DNA of 64,000 nucleotides from Trichostrongylus colubriformis (GCA_963978905.1 OZ022258.1:48282591-48346590); one strand, 5' to 3'. Shown: positions 10,187 to 20,682, counted from the stretch's first letter. The notes: generated by a model from the sequence alone, not told the origin. Made by a program: numbers and translations.

Positions 10187-10324
10187 TAGTTTTTGCCGTC
10201 GCCAAAAAAGAATGTGGATGATGTTGTGATGCCTTTGGACATTACTATTCTCTCTCTGTTTCTCCGATTACTCAGAAAATACCAGGATCATGGAGCAGTG
10301 AAGCGGTGTCATTTTCGAGATGGT

Positions 10325-10397
10325 ACCCGCGTGGCCTAATGGATAAGGCGTCTGACTTCTAATCAGAAGATTGCCGGTTCGACCCCGGCCGTGGGCT
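10325..10397 (+). tRNA. tRNA-Arg(UCU), array copy 52
   Basis: G1A leaves an A1/C72 mismatch; only T3 follows. Confidence 0.82.
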
Positions 10398-10533
10398 TAG
10401 TTTGCTGTCGCCAAAAAAGAATGTGGATGATGTTATGATGCCTTTGGACATTACTATTCCCTCTCTGTTTCTCCGATTACTCAGAAAATACCAGGATCAT
10501 GGAGCAGTGAAGCGGTGTCATTTTCGAGATGGT

Positions 10534-10606
10534 GCCCGCGTGGCCTAATGGATGAGGCGTCTGACTTCTAATCAGAAGATTGCCGGTTCGACCCCGGCCG
10601 TGGGCT
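10534..10606 (+). tRNA. tRNA-Arg(UCU), array copy 53
   Basis: A21G. Confidence 0.87.
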
Positions 10607-10744
10607 TAGTTTTTGCTGTCGCCAAAAAAGAATGTGGATGATGTTATGATGCCTTTGGACATTACTATTCTCTCTCTGTTTCTCCGATTATTCAGAAAAT
10701 ACCAGGATTATGGAGCAGTGAAGCGGTGTCATTTTCCAGTTGGT

Positions 10745-10817
10745 GCCCGCGTGGCCTAATGGATAAGGCGTCTGACTTCTAATCAGAAGATTGCCGGTTC
10801 GACCCCGGCCGTGGGCT
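10745..10817 (+). tRNA. tRNA-Arg(UCU), array copy 54
   Basis: Consensus body; T5 follows. Confidence 0.95.
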
Positions 10818-10955
10818 TAGTTTTTGCTGTCGCCAAAAAAGAATGTGGATGATGTTATGATGCCTTTGGACATTACTATTCCCTCTCTGTTTCTCCGATT
10901 ACTCAGAAAATACCAGGATCATGGAGCAGTGAAGCGGTGTCATTTTCGAGATGGT

Positions 10956-11028
10956 GCCCGCGTGGCCTAATGGATGAGGCGTCTGACTTCTAATCAGAAG
11001 ATTGCCGGTTCGACCCCGGCCGTGGGCT
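10956..11028 (+). tRNA. tRNA-Arg(UCU), array copy 55
   Basis: A21G. Confidence 0.87.
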
Positions 11029-11166
11029 TAGTTTTTGCTGTCGCCAAAAAAGAATGTGGATGATGTTATGATGCCTTTGGACATTACTATTCTCTCTCTG
11101 TTTCTCCGATTATTCAGAAAATACCAGGATTATGGAGCAGTGAAGCGGTGTCATTTTCGAGTTGGT

Positions 11167-11239
11167 GCCCGCGTGGCCTAATGGATAAGGCGTCTGACTT
11201 CTAATCAGAAGATTGCCGGTTCGACCCCGGCCGTGGGCT
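11167..11239 (+). tRNA. tRNA-Arg(UCU), array copy 56
   Basis: Consensus body; T5 follows. Confidence 0.95.
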
Positions 11240-11377
11240 TAGTTTTTGGTGTCGCCAAAAAAGAATGTGGATGATGTTATGATGCCTTTGGACATTACTA
11301 TTCCCTCTCTGTTTCTCCGATTATTCAGAAAATACCAGGACTATGGAGCAGTGAAGCGGTGTCATTTTCGAGATGGT

Positions 11378-11457
11378 GCCCGCGTGGCCTAATGGATAAT
11401 GGATAAGGAGTCTGACTTCTAATCAGAAGATTGCCGGTTCGACCCCGGCCGTGGGCT
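11378..11457 (+). pseudogene. tRNA-Arg(UCU) array copy 57 with D-arm duplication
   Basis: Seven bases (AATGGAT) are duplicated inside the D loop, giving an 80-nt gene, and C25A is also present. The A box is now doubled. Probably not a working tRNA. Confidence 0.75.
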
Positions 11458-11507
11458 TAATTTTTGCTGTCGCCAAAAAGGAATGAGGATGATGATAGAG
11501 AGATGGT

Positions 11508-11580
11508 GCCCGCGTGGTCTAATGGATAAGGAGTCTGACTTCTAATCAGAAGATTGCCGTTTCGACCCCGGCCGTGGGCT
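11508..11580 (+). tRNA. tRNA-Arg(UCU), array copy 58
   Basis: C11T, C25A, G53T. Confidence 0.72.
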
Positions 11581-11718
11581 TAGTTTTTGGTGTCGCCAAA
11601 AAAGAATGTGGATGATGTTATGATGCCTTTGGACATTACTATTCCCTCTCTGTTTCTCCGATTATTCAGAAAATACCAGGATTATGGAGCAGTGAAGCGG
11701 TGTCATTTTCGAGTTGGT

Positions 11719-11791
11719 GCCCGCGTGGCCTAATGGATAAGGCGTCTGACTTCTAATCAGAAGATTGCCGGTTCGACCCCGGCCGTGGGCT
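11719..11791 (+). tRNA. tRNA-Arg(UCU), array copy 59
   Basis: Consensus body; T5 follows. Confidence 0.95.
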
Positions 11792-11929
11792 TAGTTTTTG
11801 CTGTCGCCAAAAAAGAATGTGGATGATGTTATGATGCCTTTGGACATTACTATTCTCTCTCTGTTTCTCCGATTATTCAGAAAATACCAGGATTATGGAG
11901 CAGTGAAGCGGTGTCATTTTCGAGTTGGT

Positions 11930-12002
11930 GCCCGCGTGGCCTAATGGATAAGGCGTCTGACTTCTAATCAGAAGATTGCCGGTTCCACCCCGGCCGTGGG
12001 CT
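11930..12002 (+). tRNA. tRNA-Arg(UCU), array copy 60
   Basis: G57C. Confidence 0.82.
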
Positions 12003-12140
12003 TAGTTTTTGCTGTCGCCAAAAAAGAATGTGGATGATGTTGTGATGCCTTTGGACATTACTATTCTCTCTCTGTTTCTCCGATTACTCAGAAAATACCA
12101 GGATCATGGAGCAGTGAAGCGGTGTCATTTTCGAGATGGT

Positions 12141-12213
12141 GCCCGCGTGGCCTAATGGATAAGGCGTCTGACTTCTAATCAGAAGATTGCCGGTTCGACC
12201 CCGGCCGTGGGCT
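12141..12213 (+). tRNA. tRNA-Arg(UCU), array copy 61
   Basis: Consensus body; T5 follows. Confidence 0.95.
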
Positions 12214-12351
12214 TAGTTTTTGCCGTCGCCAAAAAAGAATGTGGATGATGTTGTGATGCCTTTGGACATTACTATTCTCTCTCTGTTTCTCCGATTATTC
12301 AGAAAATACCAGGATTATGGAGCAGTGAAGCGGTGTCATTTTCGAGATGGT

Positions 12352-12424
12352 GCCCGCGTGGCCTAATGGATAGGGCGTCTGACTTCTAATCAGAAGATTG
12401 CCGGTTCGACCCCGGCCGTGGGCT
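12352..12424 (+). tRNA. tRNA-Arg(UCU), array copy 62
   Basis: A22G gives a T13:G22 wobble in the D stem. Confidence 0.9.
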
Positions 12425-12562
12425 TAGTTTTTGCTGTCGCCAAAAAAGAATGTGGATGATGTTATGATGCCTTTGGACATTACTATTCTCTCTCTGTTTC
12501 TCCGATTATTCAGAAAATACCAGGATTATGGAGCAGTGAAGCGGTGTCATTTTCGAGTTGGT

Positions 12563-12635
12563 GCCCGCGTGGCCTAATGGATAAGGCGTCTGACTTCTAA
12601 TCAGAAGATTGCCGGTTCCACCCCGGCCGTGGGCT
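12563..12635 (+). tRNA. tRNA-Arg(UCU), array copy 63
   Basis: G57C. Confidence 0.82.
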
Positions 12636-12773
12636 TAGTTTTTGCCGTCGCCAAAAAAGAATGTGGATGATGTTGTGATGCCTTTGGACACTACTATTCT
12701 CTCTCTGTTTCTCCGATTACTCAGAAAATACCAGGATCATGGAGCAGTGAAGCGGTGTCATTTTCGAGATGGT

Positions 12774-12846
12774 ACCCGCGTGGCCTAATGGATAAGGCGT
12801 CTGACTTCTAATCAGAAGATTGCCGGTTCGACCCCGGCCGTGGGCT
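12774..12846 (+). tRNA. tRNA-Arg(UCU), array copy 64
   Basis: G1A; only T3 follows. Confidence 0.82.
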
Positions 12847-12982
12847 TAGTTTGCTGTCGCCAAAAAAGAATGTGGATGATGTTATGATGCCTTTGGACAT
12901 TACTATTCTCTCTCTGTTTCTCCGATTATTCAGAAAATACCAGGATTATGGAGCAGTGAAGCGGTGTCATTTTCCAGTTGGT

Positions 12983-13055
12983 GCCCGCGTGGCCTAATGG
13001 ATAAGGCGTCTGACTTCTAATCAGAAGATTGCCGGTTCGACCCCGGCCGTGGGCT
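12983..13055 (+). tRNA. tRNA-Arg(UCU), array copy 65
   Basis: Consensus body; T5 follows. Confidence 0.95.
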
Positions 13056-13193
13056 TAGTTTTTGCTGTCGCCAAAAAAGAATGTGGATGATGTTATGATG
13101 CCTTTGGACATTACTATTCCCTCTCTGTTTCTCCGATTACTCAGAAAATACCAGGATCATGGAGCAGTGAAGCGGTGTCATTTTCGAGATGGT

Positions 13194-13266
13194 GCCCGCG
13201 TGGCCTAATGGATGAGGCGTCTGACTTCTAATCAGAAGATTGCCGGTTCGACCCCGGCCGTGGGCT
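13194..13266 (+). tRNA. tRNA-Arg(UCU), array copy 66
   Basis: A21G. Confidence 0.87.
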
Positions 13267-13404
13267 TAGTTTTTGCTGTCGCCAAAAAAGAATGTGGATG
13301 ATGTTATGATGCCTTTGGACATTACTATTCTCTCTCTGTTTCTCCGATTATTCAGAAAATACCAGGATTATGGAGCAGTGAAGCGGTGTCATTTTCGAGT
13401 TGGT

Positions 13405-13477
13405 GCCCGCGTGGCCTAATGGATAAGGCGTCTGACTTCTAATCAGAAGATTGCCGGTTCGACCCCGGCCGTGGGCT
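13405..13477 (+). tRNA. tRNA-Arg(UCU), array copy 67
   Basis: Consensus body, but the terminator is interrupted (TTATT). Confidence 0.93.
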
Positions 13478-13615
13478 TAGTTATTGGTGTCGCCAAAAAA
13501 GAATGTGGATGATGTTATGATGCCTTTGGACATTACTATTCCCTCTCTGTTTCTCCGATTATTCAGAAAATACCAGGACTATGGAGCAGTGAAGCGGTGT
13601 CATTTTCGAGATGGT

Positions 13616-13688
13616 GCCCGCGTGGCCTAATGGATAAGGAGTCTGACTTCTAATCAGAAGATTGCCGGTTCGACCCCGGCCGTGGGTT
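13616..13688 (+). tRNA. tRNA-Arg(UCU), array copy 68
   Basis: C25A and C72T; short spacer follows. Confidence 0.82.
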
Positions 13689-13738
13689 TAATTTTTGCTG
13701 TCGCCAAAAAGGAATGAGGATGATGATAGAGAGATGGT

Positions 13739-13811
13739 GCCCGCGTGGTCTAATGGATAAGGAGTCTGACTTCTAATCAGAAGATTGCCGTTTCGACCCC
13801 GGCCGTGGGCT
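13739..13811 (+). tRNA. tRNA-Arg(UCU), array copy 69
   Basis: C11T, C25A, G53T. Confidence 0.72.
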
Positions 13812-13949
13812 TAGTTTTTGGTGTCGCCAAAAAAGAATGTGGATGATGTTATGATGCCTTTGGACATTACTATTCCCTCTCTGTTTCTCCGATTATTCAG
13901 AAAATACCAGGATTATGGAGCAGTGAAGCGGTGTCATTTTCGAGTTGGT

Positions 13950-14022
13950 GCCCGCGTGGCCTAATGGATAAGGCGTCTGACTTCTAATCAGAAGATTGCC
14001 GGTTCGACCCCGGCCGTGGGCT
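13950..14022 (+). tRNA. tRNA-Arg(UCU), array copy 70
   Basis: Consensus body; T5 follows. Confidence 0.95.
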
Positions 14023-14160
14023 TAGTTTTTGCTGTCGCCAAAAAAGAATGTGGATGATGTTATGATGCCTTTGGACATTACTATTCTCTCTCTGTTTCTC
14101 CGATTATTCAGAAAATACCAGGATTATGGAGCAGTGAAGCGGTGTCATTTTCGAGTTGGT

Positions 14161-14233
14161 GCCCGCGTGGCCTAATGGATAAGGCGTCTGACTTCTAATC
14201 AGAAGATTGCCGTTTCGACCCCGGCCGTGGGCT
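14161..14233 (+). tRNA. tRNA-Arg(UCU), array copy 71
   Basis: G53T. Confidence 0.8.
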
Positions 14234-14371
14234 TAGTTTTTGCTGTCGCCAAAAAAGAATGTGGATGATGTTATGATGCCTTTGGACATTACTATTCTCT
14301 CTCTGTTTCTCCGATTATTCAGAAAATACCAGGATTATGGAGCAGTGAAGCGGTGTCATTTTCGAGTTGGT

Positions 14372-14444
14372 GCCCGCGTGGCCTAATGGATAAGGCGTCT
14401 GACTTCTAATCAGAAGATTGCCGTTTCGACCCCGGCCGTGGGCT
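14372..14444 (+). tRNA. tRNA-Arg(UCU), array copy 72
   Basis: G53T; only T3 follows. Confidence 0.78.
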
Positions 14445-14580
14445 TAGTTTGCTGTCGCCAAAAAAGAATGTGGATGATGTTATGATGCCTTTGGACATTA
14501 CTATTCTCTCTCTGTTTCTCCGATTACTCAGAATATACCAGGATCATGGAGCAGTGAAGCGGTGTCATTTTCGAGTTGGT

Positions 14581-14653
14581 GCCCGCGTGGCCTAATGGAT
14601 AAGGCGTCTGACTTCTAATCAGAAGATTGCCGGTTCGACCCCGGCCGTGGGCT
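14581..14653 (+). tRNA. tRNA-Arg(UCU), array copy 73
   Basis: Consensus body; T5 follows. Confidence 0.95.
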
Positions 14654-14791
14654 TAGTTTTTGCTGTCGCCAAAAAAGAATGTGGATGATGTTATGATGCC
14701 TTTGGACATCTCCATTCCCTCTCTGTTTCTCCGATTATTCAGAAAATACCACGATTATGGAGCAGTGAAGCGGTGTCATTTCCGAGTTGGT

Positions 14792-14864
14792 GCCCGCGTG
14801 GCCTAATGGATAAGGCGTCTGACTTCTAATCAGAAGATTGCCGTTTCGACCCCGGCCGTGGGCT
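14792..14864 (+). tRNA. tRNA-Arg(UCU), array copy 74
   Basis: G53T. Confidence 0.8.
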
Positions 14865-15002
14865 TAGTTTTTACTGTCGCCAAAAAAGAATGTGGATGAT
14901 GTTATGATGCCTTTGGACATTACTATTCTCTCTCTGTTTCTCCGATTATTCAGAAAATACCACGATTATGGAGCAGTGAAGCGGTGTCATTTTCGAGTTG
15001 GT

Positions 15003-15075
15003 GCCCGCGTGGCCTGATGGATAAGGCGTCTGACTTCTAATCAGAAGATTGCCGGTTCGACCCCGGCCGTGGGCT
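15003..15075 (+). tRNA. tRNA-Arg(UCU), array copy 75
   Basis: A14G, a normally conserved D-loop base; short spacer follows. Confidence 0.86.
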
Positions 15076-15125
15076 TAATTTTTGCTGTCGCCAAAAAGGA
15101 ATGAGGATGATGATAGAGAGATGGT

Positions 15126-15198
15126 GCCCGCGTGGCCTAATGGATAAGGAGTCTGACTTCTAATCAGAAGATTGCCGTTTCGACCCCGGCCGTGGGCT
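15126..15198 (+). tRNA. tRNA-Arg(UCU), array copy 76
   Basis: C25A and G53T. Confidence 0.75.
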
Positions 15199-15336
15199 TA
15201 GTTTTTACTGTCGCCAAAAAAGAATGTGGATGATGTTATGATGCCTTTGGACATTACTATTCTCTCTCTGTTTCTCCGATTATTCAGAAAATACCAGGAT
15301 TATGGAGCAGTGAAGCGGTGTCATTTTCGAGTTGGT

Positions 15337-15409
15337 GCCCGCGTGGCCTAATGGATAAGGCGTCTGACTTCTAATCAGAAGATTGCCGGCTCGACCCCGG
15401 CCGTGGGCT
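15337..15409 (+). tRNA. tRNA-Arg(UCU), array copy 77
   Basis: T54C in T loop/B box; only T3 follows. Confidence 0.84.
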
Positions 15410-15545
15410 TAGTTTGCTGTCGCCAAAAAAGAATGTGGATGATGTTATGATGCCTTTGGACATTACTATTCTCTCTCTGTTTCTCCGATTATTCAGAAAA
15501 TACCAGGATTATGGAGCAGTGAAGCGGTGTCATTTTCGAGATGGT

Positions 15546-15618
15546 GCCCGCGTGGCCTAATGGATAAGGCGTCTGACTTCTAATCAGAAGATTGCCGGTT
15601 CGACCCCGGCCGTGGGCT
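15546..15618 (+). tRNA. tRNA-Arg(UCU), array copy 78
   Basis: Consensus body; T5 follows. Confidence 0.95.
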
Positions 15619-15756
15619 TAGTTTTTGCTGTCGCCAAAAAAGAATGTGGATGATGTTATGATGCCTTTGGACATTGCTATTCTCTCTCTGTTTCTCCGAT
15701 TATTCAGAAAATACCAGGATTATGGAGCAGTGAAGCGGTGTCATTTTCGAGTTGGT

Positions 15757-15829
15757 GCCCTCGTGGCCTAATGGATAAGGCGTCTGACTTCTAATCAGAA
15801 GATTGCCGGTTCCACCCCGGCCGTGGGCT
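15757..15829 (+). tRNA. tRNA-Arg(UCU), array copy 79
   Basis: G5T in acceptor stem and G57C. Confidence 0.78.
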
Positions 15830-15967
15830 TAGTTTTTGCTGTCGCCAAAAAAGAATGTGGATGATGTTATGATGCCTTTGGACATTGCTATTCTCTCTCT
15901 GTTTCTCCGATTATTCAGAAAATACCAGGATTATGGAGCAGTGAAGCGGTGTCATTTTCGAGTTGGT

Positions 15968-16040
15968 GCCCGGGTGGCCTAATGGATAAGGCGTCTGACT
16001 TCTAATCAGAAGATTGCCGGTTCGACCCCGGCCGTGGGCT
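15968..16040 (+). tRNA. tRNA-Arg(UCU), array copy 80
   Basis: C6G breaks one acceptor pair. Confidence 0.86.
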
Positions 16041-16178
16041 TAGTTTTTGCTGTCGCCAAAAAAGAATGTGGATGATGTTATGATGCCTTTGGACATTACT
16101 ATTCTCTCTCTGTTTCTCCGATTATTCAGAAAATACCAGGATTATGGAGCAGTGAAGCGGTGTCATTTTCGAGTTGGT

Positions 16179-16251
16179 GCCCGCGTGGCCTAATGGATAA
16201 GGCGTCTGACTTCTAATCAGAAGATTGCCGTTTCGACCCCGGCCGTGGGCT
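16179..16251 (+). tRNA. tRNA-Arg(UCU), array copy 81
   Basis: G53T. Confidence 0.8.
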
Positions 16252-16389
16252 TAGTTTTTGCTGTCGCCAAAAAAGAATGTGGATGATGTTATGATGCCTT
16301 TGGACATTGCTATTCTCTCTCTGTTTCTCCGATTATTCAGAAAATACCAGGATTATGGAGCAGTGAAGCGGTGTCATTTTCGAGTTGGT

Positions 16390-16462
16390 GCCCGGGTGGC
16401 CTAATAAATAAGGCGTCTGACTTCTAATCAGAAGATTGCCGGTTCGACCCCGGCCGTGGGCT
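16390..16462 (+). tRNA. tRNA-Arg(UCU), array copy 82
   Basis: C6G, and the D-loop GG (bases 17-18) is changed to AA, damaging both the A box and the D/T loop contact. Confidence 0.7.
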
Positions 16463-16600
16463 TAGTTTTTGCTGTCGCCAAAAAAGAATGTGGATGATGT
16501 TATGATGCCTTTGGACATTACTATTCTCTCTCTGTTTCTCCGATTATTCAGAAAATACCACGATTATGGAGCAGTGAAGCGGTGTCATTTTCGAGATGGT

Positions 16601-16673
16601 GCCCTCGTGGCCTAATGGATAAGGCGTCTGACTTCTAATCAGAAGATTGCCGGTTCGACCCCGGCCGTGGGCT
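16601..16673 (+). tRNA. tRNA-Arg(UCU), array copy 83
   Basis: G5T. Confidence 0.87.
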
Positions 16674-16811
16674 TAGTTTTTGCTGTCGCCAAAAAAGAAT
16701 GTGGATGATGTTATGATGCCTTTGGACATTACTATTCCCTCTCTGTTTCTCCGATTATTCAGAAAATACCAGGATTATGGAGCAGTGAAGCGGTGTCATT
16801 TTCGAGTTGGT

Positions 16812-16884
16812 GCCCGCGTGGCCTAATGGATAAGGCGTCTGACTTCTAATCAGAAGATTGCCGGTTCGACCCCGGCCGTGGGCT
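16812..16884 (+). tRNA. tRNA-Arg(UCU), array copy 84
   Basis: Consensus body; T5 follows. Confidence 0.95.
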
Positions 16885-17022
16885 TAGTTTTTGCTGTCGC
16901 CAAAAAAGAATGTGGATGATGTTATGATGCCTTTGGACATTACTATTCTCTCTCTGTTTCTCCGATTATTCAGAAAATACCAGGATTATGGAGCAGTGAA
17001 GCGGTGTCATTTTCGAGTTGGT

Positions 17023-17095
17023 GCCCGCGTGGCCTAATGGATAAGGCGTCTGACTTCTAATCAGAAGATTGCCGTTTCGACCCCGGCCGTGGGCT
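17023..17095 (+). tRNA. tRNA-Arg(UCU), array copy 85
   Basis: G53T. Confidence 0.8.
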
Positions 17096-17233
17096 TAGTT
17101 TTTGCTGTCGCCAAAAAAGAATGTGGATGATGTTATGATGCCTTTGGACATTACTATTCCCTCTCTGTTTCTCCGATTATTCAGAAAATACCAGGATTAT
17201 GGAGCAGTGAAGCGGTGTCATTTTCGAGTTGGT

Positions 17234-17306
17234 GCCCGCGTGGCCTAATGGATAAGGCGTCTGACTTCTAATCAGAAGATTGCCGTTTCGACCCCGGCCG
17301 TGGGCT
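17234..17306 (+). tRNA. tRNA-Arg(UCU), array copy 86
   Basis: G53T. Confidence 0.8.
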
Positions 17307-17444
17307 TAGTTTTTGCTGTCGCCAAAAAAGAATGTGGATGATGTTATGATGCCTTTGGACATTACTATTCCCTCTCTGTTTCTCCGATTATTCAGAAAAT
17401 ACCAGGATTATGGAGCAGTGAAGCGGTGTCATTTTCGAGTTGGT

Positions 17445-17517
17445 GCCCTCGTGGCCTAATGGATAAGGCGTCTGACTTCTAATCAGAAGATTGCCGGTTC
17501 CACCCCGGCCGTGGGCT
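17445..17517 (+). tRNA. tRNA-Arg(UCU), array copy 87
   Basis: G5T and G57C; first unit of the 1477-bp blocks. Confidence 0.78.
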
Positions 17518-17655
17518 TAGTTTTTGCTGTCGCCAAAAAAGAATGTGGATGATGTTATGATGCCTTTGGACATTACTATTCTCTCTCTGTTTCTCCGATT
17601 ATTCAGAAAATACCAGGATTATGGAGCAGTGAAGCGGTGTCATTTTCGAGTTGGT

Positions 17656-17728
17656 GCCCGCGTGGCCTAATGGATAAGGCGTCTGACTTCTAATCAGAAG
17701 ATTGCCGGTTCGACCCCGGCCGTGGGCT
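17656..17728 (+). tRNA. tRNA-Arg(UCU), array copy 88
   Basis: Consensus body; T5 follows. Confidence 0.95.
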
Positions 17729-17866
17729 TAGTTTTTGCTGTCGCCAAAAAAGAATGTGGATGATGTTATGATGCCTTTGGACATTACTATTCTCTCTCTG
17801 TTTCTCCGATTATTCAGAAAATACCAGGATTATGGAGCAGTGAAGCGGTGTCATTTTCGAGATGGT

Positions 17867-17939
17867 GCCCGCGTGGCCTAATGGGTAAGGCGTCAGACTT
17901 CTAATCAGAAGATTGCCGGTTCGACCCCGGCCGTGGGCT
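17867..17939 (+). tRNA. tRNA-Arg(UCU), array copy 89
   Basis: A19G, and T29A breaks one anticodon-stem pair. Confidence 0.83.
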
Positions 17940-18077
17940 TAGTTTTTGCTGTCGCCAAAAAAGAATGTGGATGATGTTATGATGCCTTTGGACATTACTA
18001 TTCCCTCTCTGTTTCTCCGATTATTCAGAAAATACCAGGATTATGGAGCAGTGAAGCGGTGTCGTTTTCGAGTTGGT

Positions 18078-18150
18078 GCCCGCGTGGCCTAATGGATAAG
18101 GCGTCTGACTTCTAATCAGAAGATTGCCGGTTCGACCCCGGCCGTGGGCT
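18078..18150 (+). tRNA. tRNA-Arg(UCU), array copy 90
   Basis: Consensus body; T5 follows. Confidence 0.95.
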
Positions 18151-18288
18151 TAGTTTTTGCTGTCGCCAAAAAAGAATGTGGATGATGTTATGATGCCTTT
18201 GGACATTACTATTCTCTCTCTGTTTCTCCGATTATTCAGAAAATACCAGGATTATGGAGCAGTGAAGCGGTGTCATTTTCGAGTTGGT

Positions 18289-18361
18289 GCCCGCGTGGCC
18301 TAATGGATAAGGCGTCTGACTTCTAATCAGAAGATTGCCGTTTCGACCCCGGCCGTGGGCT
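18289..18361 (+). tRNA. tRNA-Arg(UCU), array copy 91
   Basis: G53T. Confidence 0.8.
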
Positions 18362-18499
18362 TAGTTTTTGCTGTCGCCAAAAAAGAATGTGGATGATGTT
18401 ATGATGCCTTTGGACATTACTATTCTCTCTCTGTTTCTCCGATTATTCAGAAAATACCAGGATTATGGAGCAGTGAAGCGGTGTCATTTTCGAGTTGGT

Positions 18500-18572
18500 G
18501 CCCGCGTGGCCTAATGGATAAGGCGTCTGACTTCTAATCAGAAGATTGCCGTTTCGACCCCGGCCGTGGGCT
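18500..18572 (+). tRNA. tRNA-Arg(UCU), array copy 92
   Basis: G53T. Confidence 0.8.
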
Positions 18573-18710
18573 TAGTTTTTGGTGTCGCCAAAAAAGAATG
18601 TGGATGATGTTATGATGCCTTTGGACATTACTATTCCCTCTCTGTTTCTCCGATTATTCAGAAAATACCAGGATTATGGAGCAGTGAAGCGGTGTCATTT
18701 TCGAGTTGGT

Positions 18711-18783
18711 GCCCGCGTGGCCTAATGGATAAGGCGTCTGACTTCTAATCAGAAGATTGCCGTTTCGACCCCGGCCGTGGGCT
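18711..18783 (+). tRNA. tRNA-Arg(UCU), array copy 93
   Basis: G53T. Confidence 0.8.
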
Positions 18784-18921
18784 TAGTTTTTGCTGTCGCC
18801 AAAAAAGAATGTGGATGATGTTATGATGCCTTTGGACATTACTATTCCCTCTCTGTTTCTCCGATTATTCAGAAAATACCAGGATTATGGAGCAGTGAAG
18901 CGGTGTCATTTTCGAGTTGGT

Positions 18922-18994
18922 GCCCTCGTGGCCTAATGGATAAGGCGTCTGACTTCTAATCAGAAGATTGCCGGTTCCACCCCGGCCGTGGGCT
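18922..18994 (+). tRNA. tRNA-Arg(UCU), array copy 94
   Basis: G5T and G57C. Confidence 0.78.
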
Positions 18995-19132
18995 TAGTTT
19001 TTGCTGTCGCCAAAAAAGAATGTGGATGATGTTATGATGCCTTTGGACATTACTATTCTCTCTCTGTTTCTCCGATTATTCAGAAAATACCAGGATTATG
19101 GAGCAGTGAAGCGGTGTCATTTTCGAGTTGGT

Positions 19133-19205
19133 GCCCGCGTGGCCTAATGGATAAGGCGTCTGACTTCTAATCAGAAGATTGCCGGTTCGACCCCGGCCGT
19201 GGGCT
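19133..19205 (+). tRNA. tRNA-Arg(UCU), array copy 95
   Basis: Consensus body; T5 follows. Confidence 0.95.
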
Positions 19206-19343
19206 TAGTTTTTGCTGTCGCCAAAAAAGAATGTGGATGATGTTATGATGCCTTTGGACATTACTATTCTCTCTCTGTTTCTCCGATTATTCAGAAAATA
19301 CCAGGATTATGGAGCAGTGAAGCGGTGTCATTTTCGAGATGGT

Positions 19344-19416
19344 GCCCGCGTGGCCTAATGGGTAAGGCGTCAGACTTCTAATCAGAAGATTGCCGGTTCG
19401 ACCCCGGCCGTGGGCT
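19344..19416 (+). tRNA. tRNA-Arg(UCU), array copy 96
   Basis: A19G and T29A. Confidence 0.83.
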
Positions 19417-19554
19417 TAGTTTTTGCTGTCGCCAAAAAAGAATGTGGATGATGTTATGATGCCTTTGGACATTACTATTCCCTCTCTGTTTCTCCGATTA
19501 TTCAGAAAATACCAGGATTATGGAGCAGTGAAGCGGTGTCGTTTTCGAGTTGGT

Positions 19555-19627
19555 GCCCGCGTGGCCTAATGGATAAGGCGTCTGACTTCTAATCAGAAGA
19601 TTGCCGGTTCGACCCCGGCCGTGGGCT
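19555..19627 (+). tRNA. tRNA-Arg(UCU), array copy 97
   Basis: Consensus body; T5 follows. Confidence 0.95.
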
Positions 19628-19765
19628 TAGTTTTTGCTGTCGCCAAAAAAGAATGTGGATGATGTTATGATGCCTTTGGACATTACTATTCTCTCTCTGT
19701 TTCTCCGATTATTCAGAAAATACCAGGATTATGGAGCAGTGAAGCGGTGTCATTTTCGAGTTGGT

Positions 19766-19838
19766 GCCCGCGTGGCCTAATGGATAAGGCGTCTGACTTC
19801 TAATCAGAAGATTGCCGTTTCGACCCCGGCCGTGGGCT
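19766..19838 (+). tRNA. tRNA-Arg(UCU), array copy 98
   Basis: G53T. Confidence 0.8.
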
Positions 19839-19976
19839 TAGTTTTTGCTGTCGCCGAAAAAGAATGTGGATGATGTTATGATGCCTTTGGACATTACTAT
19901 TCTCTCTCTGTTTCTCCGATTATTCAGAAAATACCAGGATTATGGAGCAGTGAAGCGGTGTCATTTTCGAGTTGGT

Positions 19977-20049
19977 GCCCGCGTGGCCTAATGGATAAGG
20001 CGTCTGACTTCTAATCAGAAGATTGCCGTTTCGACCCCGGCCGTGGGCT
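19977..20049 (+). tRNA. tRNA-Arg(UCU), array copy 99
   Basis: G53T. Confidence 0.8.
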
Positions 20050-20187
20050 TAGTTTTTGGTGTCGCCAAAAAAGAATGTGGATGATGTTATGATGCCTTTG
20101 GACATTACTATTCCCTCTCTGTTTCTCCGATTATTCAGAAAATACCAGGATTATGGAGCAGTGAAGCGGTGTCATTTTCGAGTTGGT

Positions 20188-20260
20188 GCCCGCGTGGCCT
20201 AATGGATAAGGCGTCTGACTTCTAATCAGAAGATTGCCGTTTCGACCCCGGCCGTGGGCT
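20188..20260 (+). tRNA. tRNA-Arg(UCU), array copy 100
   Basis: G53T. Confidence 0.8.
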
Positions 20261-20398
20261 TAGTTTTTGCTGTCGCCAAAAAAGAATGTGGATGATGTTA
20301 TGATGCCTTTGGACATTACTATTCCCTCTCTGTTTCTCCGATTATTCAGAAAATACCAGGATTATGGAGCAGTGAAGCGGTGTCATTTTCGAGTTGGT

Positions 20399-20471
20399 GC
20401 CCTCGTGGCCTAATGGATAAGGCGTCTGACTTCTAATCAGAAGATTGCCGGTTCCACCCCGGCCGTGGGCT
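20399..20471 (+). tRNA. tRNA-Arg(UCU), array copy 101
   Basis: G5T and G57C. Confidence 0.78.
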
Positions 20472-20609
20472 TAGTTTTTGCTGTCGCCAAAAAAGAATGT
20501 GGATGATGTTATGATGCCTTTGGACATTACTATTCTCTCTCTGTTTCTCCGATTATTCAGAAAATACCAGGATTATGGAGCAGTGAAGCGGTGTCATTTT
20601 CGAGTTGGT

Positions 20610-20682
20610 GCCCGCGTGGCCTAATGGATAAGGCGTCTGACTTCTAATCAGAAGATTGCCGGTTCGACCCCGGCCGTGGGCT
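20610..20682 (+). tRNA. tRNA-Arg(UCU), array copy 102
   Basis: Consensus body; T5 follows. Confidence 0.95.
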
